DNA of 54,243 bases, from contig SVEG01000021.1 of NCBI GenBank assembly GCA_015057505.1, forward strand, positions 1 through 54,243. Direction: 5' to 3'. The position numbers were made by a program, and so were the translations under genes. Of this stretch, positions 24,077-31,833 are shown in pieces; position 1 is the stretch's first letter; every line of letters begins with the position of its first letter. The notes under the pieces are model-generated. The model was not told the origin of the DNA. It made no database searches and saw nothing but the letters and a program-made list of their open reading frames with translations. This DNA comes from Lachnospiraceae bacterium. GTDB taxonomy: Bacteria > Bacillota > Clostridia > Lachnospirales > Lachnospiraceae.

Positions 24077-24904
24077 ATGAAAAAACTTTTTGATAAACGC
24101 AGACTTACACAAGTAATCTGTGCAATTTTATATAATTGTAATATTACGGGTTTTGCAAAAGGAACGATTTTTAGAGGCGCAAGTAAGGCTCTTTGCGTGC
24201 CGGGACTTAACTGCTATTCATGCCCCGGTGCAGTGGCAGCGTGCCCGCTCGGAAGCTTACAGAGTGCACTTGTCGGAAGCAAATATAAAATTCCGTATTA
24301 TGTGCTCGGAATGCTTATATTATTCGGAGTATTGTTTGGACGAATGATTTGTGCGTTTTTTTGTCCGTTCGGCCTTATTCAGGAGCTGCTCTACAAAATA
24401 CCGCTTCCCAAAATAAAGAAAAATAAAGTTACGCGTATATTGTCATATGGCAAGTATATCGTGCTTGGAATACTTGTTTTGTGGATGCCGGTAGCATTTG
24501 GATATCCGGCGTTCTGTAAGTATGTATGCCCTGCAGGAACGCTTGAAGCGGGCGTGCCGCTTCTTTTGAAAAATGAGGCGCTCAGAGAACTTGCAGATGT
24601 ACTTTTTAACTGGAAAACGGGTGTGCTTTTATTTGTAATACTAATGGTTATTTTTTTGTACAGAGGATTTTGCAGGTTTATCTGTCCTCTTGGTGCAATA
24701 TATTCTTTTTTTAATAAAGTGTCATTTTTTGGTGTCGAAGTGAATAAGAATTTATGTACAGGATGTAATGCATGTGTCAGTTCCTGCAAGCTTGATGTGA
24801 AGCAGGTCGGTGACAGGGAATGCATTCAATGTGGGGAATGTATTGCAAAATGTAACGTTGATGCAATAAAATGTAAGCGTAATGTAAGAAATGTCGAAAA
24901 ATGA
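24077..24904 (+). CDS. Membrane polyferredoxin (NapH/NosR-like 4Fe-4S protein)
   Basis: A 275-residue integral membrane iron-sulfur protein with four or five helices. Cysteine-rich motifs occur in order: CVPGLNCYSCPG and ACP near the N-terminus, CAFFCPFG, CKYVCPAG, CRFICPLG, then two 4Fe-4S ferredoxin sites CTGCNACVSSC and CIQCGECIAKC at the C-terminus. The CxxxCP repeats are characteristic of the NapH/NosR/RdxA type that moves electrons across the membrane. It is third in an operon with a TlpA thioredoxin and a CxxC microprotein, so it may carry cytoplasmic reductant to outside thiols. The acceptor is unknown. Confidence 0.9.
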   Translation: MKKLFDKRRLTQVICAILYNCNITGFAKGTIFRGASKALCVPGLNCYSCPGAVAACPLGSLQSALVGSKYKIPYYVLGMLILFGVLFGRMICAFFCPFGLIQELLYKIPLPKIKKNKVTRILSYGKYIVLGILVLWMPVAFGYPAFCKYVCPAGTLEAGVPLLLKNEALRELADVLFNWKTGVLLFVILMVIFLYRGFCRFICPLGAIYSFFNKVSFFGVEVNKNLCTGCNACVSSCKLDVKQVGDRECIQCGECIAKCNVDAIKCKRNVRNVEK

Positions 24905-24966
24905 TACAAAAAATTACAATATTTCAACAAAATACTCTTGAAAGCATTTTTTTAGTATATTATAAT
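24892..24966 (+). promoter_or_regulatory. Promoter region of spo0A with a candidate Spo0A box
   Basis: TTGAAA (24938-24943), 17-base spacer, TATAAT (24961-24966) form a good sigma-A promoter. TGTCGAA (24892-24898) equals the core 0A box and overlaps the 3' end of the upstream gene; TGTTGAA, one mismatch, lies on the minus strand at 24929-24923. Autoregulation of spo0A through such boxes is known in Bacillus and Clostridium. Confidence 0.6.
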
Positions 24967-25001
24967 GTCTCCTGCATGAAAAAATAATAAAGGAGGACAT
25001 T

Positions 25002-25802
25002 ATGGAGAAGTTGAATGTTGCAATTGCTGATGATAACTCGAGAGTTGTCGAAATGTTGGAGGGTATATTAAGCAAGGATGCAACCATTGAAGTAGTCGGG
25101 AAAGCACATAACGGGGAGGACGTTCTTGATATTATCAGGAGAAAGGAGCCGGATGTAGTGCTTTTAGACATTATCATGCCTAAGATGGACGGACTGAGCG
25201 TCATGGAACATGTCAGACGTGATGGTTCGGTAAAGAAACAACCGAGATTCATCGTTATATCTGCGATAGGGCAGGAGGATGTTACAGAGGATGCTTTTAA
25301 TGCGGGGGCAAGTTACTATATTATGAAACCTTTTGACAATGAAACGGTGATGAACAAAGTAAAGGGTGGCAGGGAAAGAACGAATACACGTGTTATGCAT
25401 GAAGCATCTTATCGTTCTTTTAAGGAACCGGTGAAAGAACCGTCACAGCACAATCTTGAAACAGAAGTTACCGACATTATTCACGAGATAGGAGTTCCTG
25501 CACATATAAAAGGATATCATTATTTGAGGGATGCAATTATTATGTCGGTTAATGATATTGAGATGCTAAATTCCATTACAAAAGTTTTGTATCCTACAAT
25601 TGCAAAGAAATACCAGACAACCTCAAGCAGAGTTGAGAGAGCTATACGCCATGCAATTGAAGTTGCGTGGGGAAGAGGTAAGATGGATACCATAGATGAA
25701 CTGTTTGGCTATACTGTGAGTAACGGTAAGGGAAAACCTACCAATTCAGAGTTTATAGCCTTAATTTCTGACAAAATTCGTCTGGAGTACAAAATCAGAT
25801 AA
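25002..25802 (+). CDS. spo0A: Sporulation master response regulator Spo0A
   Basis: A 266-residue response regulator. The receiver domain has the acidic pair in AIADDNSR, phospho-acceptor D56 in [11 protein letters not shown], and Lys in YYIMKPFDN. The C-terminal domain carries the hallmark Spo0A effector region: [20 protein letters not shown], then [20 protein letters not shown], the recognition helix. The last step of the phosphorelay or orphan kinases would phosphorylate it to start sporulation and stationary-phase programmes. AAAGGAGG precedes the ATG. In many Clostridia spoIVB lies directly upstream; here a redox cassette occupies that place. Confidence 0.95.
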   Translation: MEKLNVAIADDNSRVVEMLEGILSKDATIEVVGKAHNGEDVLDIIRRKEPDVVLLDIIMPKMDGLSVMEHVRRDGSVKKQPRFIVISAIGQEDVTEDAFNAGASYYIMKPFDNETVMNKVKGGRERTNTRVMHEASYRSFKEPVKEPSQHNLETEVTDIIHEIGVPAHIKGYHYLRDAIIMSVNDIEMLNSITKVLYPTIAKKYQTTSSRVERAIRHAIEVAWGRGKMDTIDELFGYTVSNGKGKPTNSEFIALISDKIRLEYKIR

Positions 25803-25833
25803 TTAAGTACTTTTCATAAACGACGAAATGAGT

Positions 25834-25839
25834 TATAAT
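25834..25839 (+). promoter_or_regulatory. Probable -10 box for glgA
   Basis: TATAAT 31 nt before the glgA start, with only a weak -35 (TTTTCA, 25811-25816) at 17 bp. Placed tentatively. Confidence 0.45.
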
Positions 25840-25869
25840 AATCTTATATGAGTCATGGAGGTCTGATTT

Positions 25870-27306
25870 ATGAAGAAAATACTTTTTGCTGCATCTGAAG
25901 CAGTACCTTTTATTAAAACAGGTGGACTTGCGGACGTAGTCGGTTCACTTCCTAAGTGTTTTGATAAGGATGAATATGATGTAAGAGTTATAATTCCCAA
26001 GTATATGTGTATCAAGAGCGAACTAGCATCACAGATGGTGTACAAGACGCATTTTTATATGGATATTGCTTGGAATAATCAATATGTGGGAGTATTTGAG
26101 ATGGAATACGAAGGGGTGGTGTTCTATTTCATAGATAATGAGTATTATTTTAATGGAGACAAGCCATATGGCGATACCAAATGGGATATAGAGAAGTTTG
26201 TATTTTTCTCAAAGGCAGTACTATCGGTTCTTCCGGTAATAGGATTTAAGCCTGATATTATCCATTGTCACGATTGGCAGACGGGTATGATTCCCGTTTA
26301 TCTTAAAGAACGTTTTCATGAAGGTGAATTCTTTAGGGACATTAAGTCGATTATGACAATACATAACCTTAAGTTCCAGGGTGTTTGGGATGTCAAGACA
26401 GTCAAGAATATTACAGGACTTTCATCATACTATTTTACACCGGATAAGCTTGAGGCTTATAAGGATGCCAATCTGTTGAAGGGCGGAATAGTGTACGCAG
26501 ATTTGGTTACTACTGTAAGTGATACTTATGCACAGGAAATTAAGATGCCGTTTTACGGTGAAGGGCTCGATGGTCTTATGAATGCAAGATCCAATTGCCT
26601 GTCGGGTATTGTTAATGGTATAGATTACGATTTGTATAACCCGCTTACGGATACATGTATTGCAGCTAATTATGATGTGAGCACATTTAGAAAGAATAAG
26701 ATAAAGAATAAGAGAGCACTTCAGAAGGAATTAGGCCTTGAGGTAAATGATAAGAAGTTTATGATTGGTATTGTATCAAGACTTACATCACAGAAAGGAC
26801 TTGACCTTATTGAATGTGTGATGGAAGAGATATGTACCGATGATGTACAACTTGTTGTTCTCGGAACCGGGGAAGCCAAGTATGAGAATTTGTTCAGACA
26901 TTATGATTGGAAATATAATGATCGTGTTTCAGCGAATATCTATTATTCAGAGGAGTTATCACACAGGATTTATGCTTCCTGCGATGCATTTCTTATGCCG
27001 TCGCTTTTTGAACCCTGTGGACTTAGCCAGCTTATGAGTTTAAGGTATGGTACTGTTCCGATTGTAAGAGAAACAGGCGGACTTAAGGATACGGTAATTC
27101 CGTATAATGAGTACGAGAGTACCGGTACCGGTTTTTCATTCTGCAATTATAATGCACATGAGATGCTTGATACAATCCGCTATGCAAAGCATGTGTATTA
27201 CAACAAGAAGAGAGAATGGAATAAGCTTATAGACCGTGGTATGGCACAGGATTTCTCGTGGGGCTTTTCTGCAAAGAAGTATCAGGAGTTATACGAGAGA
27301 TTATAA
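25870..27306 (+). CDS. glgA: Glycogen synthase (GT5)
   Basis: A 478-residue ADP-glucose-dependent glycogen synthase, of normal length for bacterial GlgA. The N-terminal nucleotide-binding motif KTGGLADVVGSLPK is at about 17-30, and the C-terminal GT-B domain contains SRLTSQKGLDL and the conserved EPCGLSQLMSLRYGTVPI stretch with the catalytic Glu. GGAGG precedes the ATG. No other glycogen gene adjoins it; a degenerate GH13 homologue lies at 44 kb. It is followed by a strong terminator and palindromic element copy 2. Confidence 0.93.
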   Translation: MKKILFAASEAVPFIKTGGLADVVGSLPKCFDKDEYDVRVIIPKYMCIKSELASQMVYKTHFYMDIAWNNQYVGVFEMEYEGVVFYFIDNEYYFNGDKPYGDTKWDIEKFVFFSKAVLSVLPVIGFKPDIIHCHDWQTGMIPVYLKERFHEGEFFRDIKSIMTIHNLKFQGVWDVKTVKNITGLSSYYFTPDKLEAYKDANLLKGGIVYADLVTTVSDTYAQEIKMPFYGEGLDGLMNARSNCLSGIVNGIDYDLYNPLTDTCIAANYDVSTFRKNKIKNKRALQKELGLEVNDKKFMIGIVSRLTSQKGLDLIECVMEEICTDDVQLVVLGTGEAKYENLFRHYDWKYNDRVSANIYYSEELSHRIYASCDAFLMPSLFEPCGLSQLMSLRYGTVPIVRETGGLKDTVIPYNEYESTGTGFSFCNYNAHEMLDTIRYAKHVYYNKKREWNKLIDRGMAQDFSWGFSAKKYQELYERL

Positions 27307-27322
27307 TTTAAATTATAGAAAA

Positions 27323-27354
27323 AAGAGCAGTGCAAGTTCGCACTGCTCTTTTTT
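27323..27354 (+). terminator. Intrinsic terminator after glgA
   Basis: AAGAGCAGTGC and GCACTGCTCTT form a perfect stem, followed by a T run. Palindromic element copy 2 starts nine bases later. Confidence 0.9.
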
Positions 27355-27362
27355 GCATCCAC

Positions 27363-27927
27363 CACGCATGCACCATATATCAGGCGCTGTCTGCCGGTCC
27401 GGTGCAGTTTTTAAGTATTGTTTTCCCTTGCAACATTTTACGGTTTTAAGTAGATCTAAGGCTTTTTGCTTTCCACCCTACGATTTTGTGCCGCTCCAAG
27501 TTGGTTGGATAATTTGCGAAGCAAATTGCCAACGCTCATGGAATTGAAGAAGTTCTAGAGGTTTGAGATGTATGCAAATTTTATGTGTAAGGTTTAAAGG
27601 CACTATAAAAACCTCGCTCCTTAGCTCGCGAGACGAAACTCAAAGAATTATATAGCTAATATACTTAGTGTTTCGTCTCGCAAGCTTAGTAGCGCTAGGT
27701 TTTTCTCGTAGCAAGAGCGTGCCTTATACCCCTTGCATATAAAATCTACATATATCCCAAGTTACTGAACTTCTAATCAATTCCACTCAGACAACTCTGC
27801 GCGGCACAATTGGGTGGAAAGCTTAAAAAGCCAAGTTCTACTAAAAACCTTTTGTTATCTGCGGGAAAACAATACTTAAAAACTGCACCGGACCGGCAGA
27901 CAGCGCCTGATATATGGTGCATGCGTG
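27363..27927. repeat. Large palindromic intergenic element, copy 2
   Basis: A 565-bp palindrome filling the gap between glgA and uxaC. The outer arms 27363-27427 and 27863-27927 are perfect reverse complements over 65 bp. The apical stem 27624-27639/27670-27685 holds a 30-nt loop. Inner blocks match copy 3 in direct orientation (for example GATTTTGTGCCGCTCC on the left arm and ACAACTCTGCGCGGCACAAT on the right arm) and copy 1 in inverted orientation. An extra hairpin of about 34 nt (AATTTGC/GCAAATT at about 27510-27528) is inserted in the left arm only. There is no convincing coding frame. Confidence 0.92.
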
Positions 27928-27934
27928 ATAAAAA

Positions 27935-27971
27935 TAAAAGAAGCTACGCAAATTGCGCAGCCTCTTTTATT
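27935..27971. terminator. Probable bidirectional terminator downstream of uxaC
   Basis: An A/T-flanked stem: AAAAGA pairs with TCTTTT, and CGCA with TGCG, with two internal mismatches. It lies 41 nt beyond the uxaC stop on the minus strand. Confidence 0.6.
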
Positions 27972-28011
27972 GTGTATAGGATTTGAAACCGGTTGGCGAA
28001 ACCGGGAGGGT

Positions 28012-29418
28012 TTAGCTAAACTGAGGGAAATAACGTAATGTATTTTTGTATGAAATACCTTCTACGATTTCTTTAAGAATCTTCTCATCGTAAGGGTATT
28101 CTCCGTTCTCTACCCATTCACCGATGAGATTACACATGATTCTTCTGAAGTATTCATGCCTTGTATATGAAAGGAAGCTTCTTGAGTCGGTAAGCATTCC
28201 GATGAAGTTACCGAGAAGTCCTAAGTTGGCAAGAGATGTCATCTGGTCAATCATGCCTGTCTTGTGATCGTTAAACCACCATGCAGAACCCTGCTGAATC
28301 TTGCCGATAGCACTTGAATCCTGGAAGCAACCAAGTATTGTGCCGATAGCTGCGTTATCATAAGGGTTAAGTGAGTAGAGAATTGTACGGGGCAATTCAT
28401 CTGTCTCGATAAGTGCGTTGAGGAAATCTGCCATCTGGCTACTCGGAGCGTAGTTGTTGATACAGTCAAAACCTGTATCAGGACCGAGCTTGTTGTACAT
28501 AAGACTGTTGTTGTCACGCTTGCAACCGTAGTGAAGCTGCATAGCCCAGTCAAGACGGTGATATTCCTTGCCTACAAAAAGCATAAATGCTGTCTTAAAC
28601 TGTAATTCTTCCTGCTCTGTTACGGCACCGCCTGCAAGACGTTTTGCAAAGATTGCTTCAATCTCTTCGGCAGAAGCAGGAGCGTACATAACATAGTTAA
28701 GAGCGTGGTCTGATACACAGCATCCCTTGGAAGCAAAGTAATCAAGACGTACCCTGAGTGCCTTCTTAAGATCTTCAAAACTAGCAATTGAAACACCGCT
28801 TACATCAGCAAGCTTAGCGATATAATCTGTGAAATCCGGCTTCTCGATGTTCATTGCCTTGTCGGGACGCCAAGCGGGGAGTACTTTTACCTCAAATGTA
28901 TCGTCATTTGCGATTGCGTCGTGCCATTCAAGTGTGTCAATCGGATCATCTGTTGTACAGATAACTGTTACATTGGAACGGCGGATAAGGTTACGTACTG
29001 ACATGTCAGCCTGTGCAAGCTTAGCATTACATACCTGCCATGCTTCTTCAGCAGTATCTCCGTTAAGAGGCTTATGGAAATCAAAATATCTCTGAAGTTC
29101 AAGGTGACTCCAATGATATAAAGGATTACCGATTGCCTTGGGGAGTGTTTCAGCCCACTTCTGGAACTTCTCACGGTCTGAAGCACCGCCTGTTATATAA
29201 TATTCGTCAACACCGTTACTTCTCATCTGACGCCACTTGTAATGGTCGCCGCCGAGCCAAACCTGTGTGATGTTATCAAACTTACGGTCAAGTGCGATTT
29301 CCTTGGGATTGATGTGGCAGTGATAGTCAATAATAGGCATCTTTGCCGCAAAATCATGATAAAGCTTCTTGGCAGTATCATTTGAAAGTAAAAAATCCTG
29401 ATCCATAAATGCTTTCAT
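28012..29418 (-). CDS. uxaC: Uronate isomerase
   Basis: A 468-residue enzyme of the amidohydrolase superfamily that isomerises D-glucuronate to D-fructuronate and D-galacturonate to D-tagaturonate, the first cytoplasmic step of hexuronate use. The metal site begins with PIIDYHCHINPKEIA, followed by FDNITQVWLGGDHYKWRQM, both typical of UxaC; length fits the family. AAAAGGAG precedes the ATG. It is 23 nt downstream of the LacI-type regulator gene on the same strand, and is divergent from kdgA-kdgK, which complete the lower pathway. The reductase and dehydratase steps (UxaB/UxuB, UxaA/UxuA) are not in this window. Confidence 0.95.
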   Translation of the reverse strand: MKAFMDQDFLLSNDTAKKLYHDFAAKMPIIDYHCHINPKEIALDRKFDNITQVWLGGDHYKWRQMRSNGVDEYYITGGASDREKFQKWAETLPKAIGNPLYHWSHLELQRYFDFHKPLNGDTAEEAWQVCNAKLAQADMSVRNLIRRSNVTVICTTDDPIDTLEWHDAIANDDTFEVKVLPAWRPDKAMNIEKPDFTDYIAKLADVSGVSIASFEDLKKALRVRLDYFASKGCCVSDHALNYVMYAPASAEEIEAIFAKRLAGGAVTEQEELQFKTAFMLFVGKEYHRLDWAMQLHYGCKRDNNSLMYNKLGPDTGFDCINNYAPSSQMADFLNALIETDELPRTILYSLNPYDNAAIGTILGCFQDSSAIGKIQQGSAWWFNDHKTGMIDQMTSLANLGLLGNFIGMLTDSRSFLSYTRHEYFRRIMCNLIGEWVENGEYPYDEKILKEIVEGISYKNTLRYFPQFS

Positions 29419-29441
29419 TATAGAGTATCTCCTTTTGAAAA

Positions 29442-30443
29442 TTATTTTATCATCGTGTTGCGATAAATTATCTCTGCTGAAATAGTAGTGCGCTTGGGTG
29501 CATTGGTGTTGTCAAAAACCTGCATAAGAGTATTGACTGCCGAAATACAAAGCGCTTCAACCTTGGTGTCGATTGAGGTGAGTTCCGGTTCGGAACAGGT
29601 TGCCAAAATCGAATTGTTATAACCGACAATGCTTATGTCACCGGGGACATTAAGCTTGTTTGCAAGTGAAAACTTAAGTGCACCGGCTGCGAGGGCATCG
29701 TCGGAAGTTACTACTGCGTCGAAACGTAAACCTTGCTCGTAGAGAGAAGAGAGGAGTTCCTTCGCATCGTATATATTTTTCGGACATTCGTATATATATT
29801 CAGAATTAACCGGAATGTTATGTTTGCTTAAAGCGTGCAGGTAACCGTCCTTTTTCTGGAGACCACTGTAAGAAGTACTTGTATAAAGATAGAGGATATT
29901 GCGACGGCCCTGTTCAATAAGTCTTGATGTTACTTCATTTATGGCGTTGAAATCGTCACATAAGGTACAATAAATATTGGGAGCGTCGAGATAACCGTTA
30001 ATAAGTACAAGCGGGACCTCTTTGGCAGCTTCGATAAGATATGTATTATCGGAAGCTTTGGTCTCAAGGAACTTGGAACCGGTTATGATAATAGCATCTA
30101 CACGTTTGGAAAGAAGAAGGCTTAAGGACTTCTTCTTATATTCGAGGCTGTTACCCGTACAGCACAGGATTGAATCGTAGCCGTGGTTGCGGAGCGCACG
30201 TTCTGTATAATAAACGGCATTTGCAAGATAGAGGTCTGAAGAATCGGTACACATGATACCAATGGTCTTCATGGTGTTGAGTCCGAGGCCTCTTGCAAAA
30301 ACATTGGGGGTATAGCCAAATTCTTCTATAACATCGAGAACCTTCTTTCGTGTCTTATCACTTACGTTGGTATTACCGTTAAGAACACGCGAAACAGTTG
30401 CGATAGAAACACCTGCTTTTTCTGAAACGTTATAAATATTCAT
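29442..30443 (-). CDS. LacI-family transcriptional regulator of the uronate cluster
   Basis: A 333-residue repressor. The N-terminal helix-turn-helix MNIYNVSEKAGVSIATVSRV with hinge helix is followed by a periplasmic-binding-protein-like sensor domain. I start it at 30443, with GGAGG eleven bases upstream; longer in-frame starts precede the canonical HTH and lie in the promoter region. It is divergent from kdgA and cotranscribed with uxaC. The intergenic region holds two near-identical palindromes (30484-30497 and 30618-30631) fitting LacI-family recognition. The inducer is probably a uronate intermediate such as KDG, by analogy with KdgR; not proven. Confidence 0.88.
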   Translation of the reverse strand: MNIYNVSEKAGVSIATVSRVLNGNTNVSDKTRKKVLDVIEEFGYTPNVFARGLGLNTMKTIGIMCTDSSDLYLANAVYYTERALRNHGYDSILCCTGNSLEYKKKSLSLLLSKRVDAIIITGSKFLETKASDNTYLIEAAKEVPLVLINGYLDAPNIYCTLCDDFNAINEVTSRLIEQGRRNILYLYTSTSYSGLQKKDGYLHALSKHNIPVNSEYIYECPKNIYDAKELLSSLYEQGLRFDAVVTSDDALAAGALKFSLANKLNVPGDISIVGYNNSILATCSEPELTSIDTKVEALCISAVNTLMQVFDNTNAPKRTTISAEIIYRNTMIK

Positions 30444-30483
30444 GTAAAGCAGCACCTCCATGAAAAATAACAGCATAAATTTG

Positions 30484-30497
30484 TGTAAGTGCTTACA
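30484..30497. promoter_or_regulatory. LacI-type operator candidate 1
   Basis: TGTAAGTGCTTACA, palindromic except for the central pair. It lies just downstream of a minus-strand TATAAT (30515-30510; weak -35 TTGTTA at 30538-30533), so binding here would repress the regulator-uxaC transcript. Confidence 0.65.
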
Positions 30498-30617
30498 AAC
30501 TATGTTGATATTATACAATGATTTAAAAAAAATAACAATACATTTTTTGAAAAAATATTTAAAAAACATATTGAAATATGGGAAAAAACTACTTTTTTAC
30601 ATAAAAATGCCCAAAAC

Positions 30618-30631
30618 TGTAAGCGCTTACA
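30618..30631. promoter_or_regulatory. LacI-type operator candidate 2, also a perfect cre match
   Basis: TGTAAGCGCTTACA is a perfect 14-bp palindrome. It also fits the CcpA cre consensus TGWAANCGNTNWCA at every position, so either the local regulator or CcpA could bind. It lies 31 bp upstream of the kdgA -35 box and 134 bp from candidate 1, a distance compatible with looping. Confidence 0.65.
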
Positions 30632-30662
30632 AAAATAACAGGATAAACCTGCTAAAAAGACA

Positions 30663-30691
30663 TTGACAAAAATTCATGGAATTACTATAAT
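30663..30691 (+). promoter_or_regulatory. Sigma-A promoter for kdgA-kdgK
   Basis: TTGACA (30663-30668), 17-base spacer, TATAAT (30686-30691): a consensus promoter. The leader has a short GGAAAC/GTTTCC hairpin at 30712-30733. Confidence 0.9.
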
Positions 30692-30757
30692 TATATACAG
30701 CAAAATTTTTTGGAAACACGAGGTAGGGTTTCCTAAAGAAAAGGAGATTGTGCAGAT

Positions 30758-31720
30758 ATGAATAAGGTTTTGGAAGAAATCAGTAAAATTGGTATTGTTC
30801 CGGTAATTGCTCTTGATGATGTTAAGGATGCTAAGCCTCTTGCTAAAGCATTGATTGACGGAGGGCTTCCCTGTGCAGAGGTAACATTCCGTACGGCAGC
30901 TGCTGAGGCATCTATCCGCATTATGGCAAGCGAGTTTCCTGAGCTTTTGGTAGGTGCAGGAACTGTTCTTACAACAGAGCAGGTTGACCGTGCAGTTAAT
31001 GCAGGTGCTAAGTTTATTGTAAGCCCGGGTCTTAATCCTAAGGTTGTTGCTTACTGTGTTGAGAAGGGCATCCCGATTACTCCCGGATGTGCTAATCCCA
31101 GTGATGTAGAACAGGCTATCGAGCTTGGTCTTGAAGTTGTTAAGTTTTTCCCGGCGGAAGCAGCAGGCGGTCTTAACATGATTAAGTCAATGGCAGCGCC
31201 GTATACAAATATGAAATTCATGCCTACGGGCGGAATTAATGCAGCTAATGTTACATCTTATCTTGATTTTAATAAGATTATTGCATGTGGCGGAAGCTGG
31301 ATGGTTAATAAGAACATGATTACGGAAGGCAACTTCGACGGTATCGTTAAGCTTACAAGAGAAGCTGTAGAGACAATGCTCGGTTTCGAAATGAAGCATA
31401 TCGGTATCAATGCTAAGGATGAGAACGATGCAGATGACATCGCTACATCACTTAATAAGATGTTTGGCTTCGAGAAGAAGGTTGGCGGAAGCTCAATCTT
31501 TGCAGGTACAGGCTTTGAAGTTATGAAGAAACCTTACCTTGGAAGCAACGGACATATCGCAGTTCAGACTAACTACATTCAGAGAGCTATCTATCATCTT
31601 GAGAAGAGAGGCTTTGAGTTTGATCCGGATACAGCTAAGTATGATGCTAAGGGCAACATGAAGGCTATCTACTTCAAGGGCGAGTTTGGCGGATTTGCAT
31701 TACATCTTGTACAGAAATAA
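30758..31720 (+). CDS. kdgA: KDPG/KHG aldolase fused to a C-terminal VOC-like domain
   Basis: A 320-residue protein. Residues 1-210 are a class I KDPG aldolase that splits 2-keto-3-deoxy-6-phosphogluconate into pyruvate and glyceraldehyde-3-phosphate. Schiff-base K129 lies in VVKFFPAE, catalytic E41 in CAEVTFRT, and substrate loops in SPGLNPKV and PTGGIN. Normal aldolases stop near 210 residues. The extra 110 residues (GINAKDENDADDIATSLN to the end FGGFALHLVQK) resemble a glyoxalase/VOC beta-alpha-beta unit; the role is unknown. I recall similar long versions in other Clostridia, so the fusion is probably not an artefact. First gene of the plus-strand uronate operon. Confidence 0.9.
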   Translation: MNKVLEEISKIGIVPVIALDDVKDAKPLAKALIDGGLPCAEVTFRTAAAEASIRIMASEFPELLVGAGTVLTTEQVDRAVNAGAKFIVSPGLNPKVVAYCVEKGIPITPGCANPSDVEQAIELGLEVVKFFPAEAAGGLNMIKSMAAPYTNMKFMPTGGINAANVTSYLDFNKIIACGGSWMVNKNMITEGNFDGIVKLTREAVETMLGFEMKHIGINAKDENDADDIATSLNKMFGFEKKVGGSSIFAGTGFEVMKKPYLGSNGHIAVQTNYIQRAIYHLEKRGFEFDPDTAKYDAKGNMKAIYFKGEFGGFALHLVQK

Positions 31721-31721
31721 A

Positions 31722-31796
31722 GTGATACCAAAGGGCGGATTCCGAATGTTTTAGAGTTGCGGGAGCGCAAAGCGTGTAGCAACTCGTGAGTATCAC
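31722..31796 (+). ncRNA. Nested stem structure between kdgA and kdgK
   Basis: The outer stem GTGATAC/GTATCAC (31722-31728, 31790-31796) and inner stem GAGTTGC/GCAACTC (31754-31760, 31779-31785) enclose a GC-rich loop with further pairing potential. There is no T run, so it is not a simple terminator. It may be an RNA-processing or stabilising element that sets the kdgA:kdgK ratio (inference). Confidence 0.5.
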
Positions 31797-31833
31797 GAAG
31801 TATATATTTTTATATTTAAATGGAGGAATTACA

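Noticed and set aside
27236-27547. Open frame across glgA's end and palindromic element 2 containing AFCFPPYDFVPL, with a similar peptide in element 3 (32904-33092) and element 1
   Set aside because: The shared peptide comes from the conserved nucleotide block of the repeat. The frames have different starts and ends, no ribosome binding sites, and copy 1 would need the minus strand. It is best explained as a by-product of the repeat.
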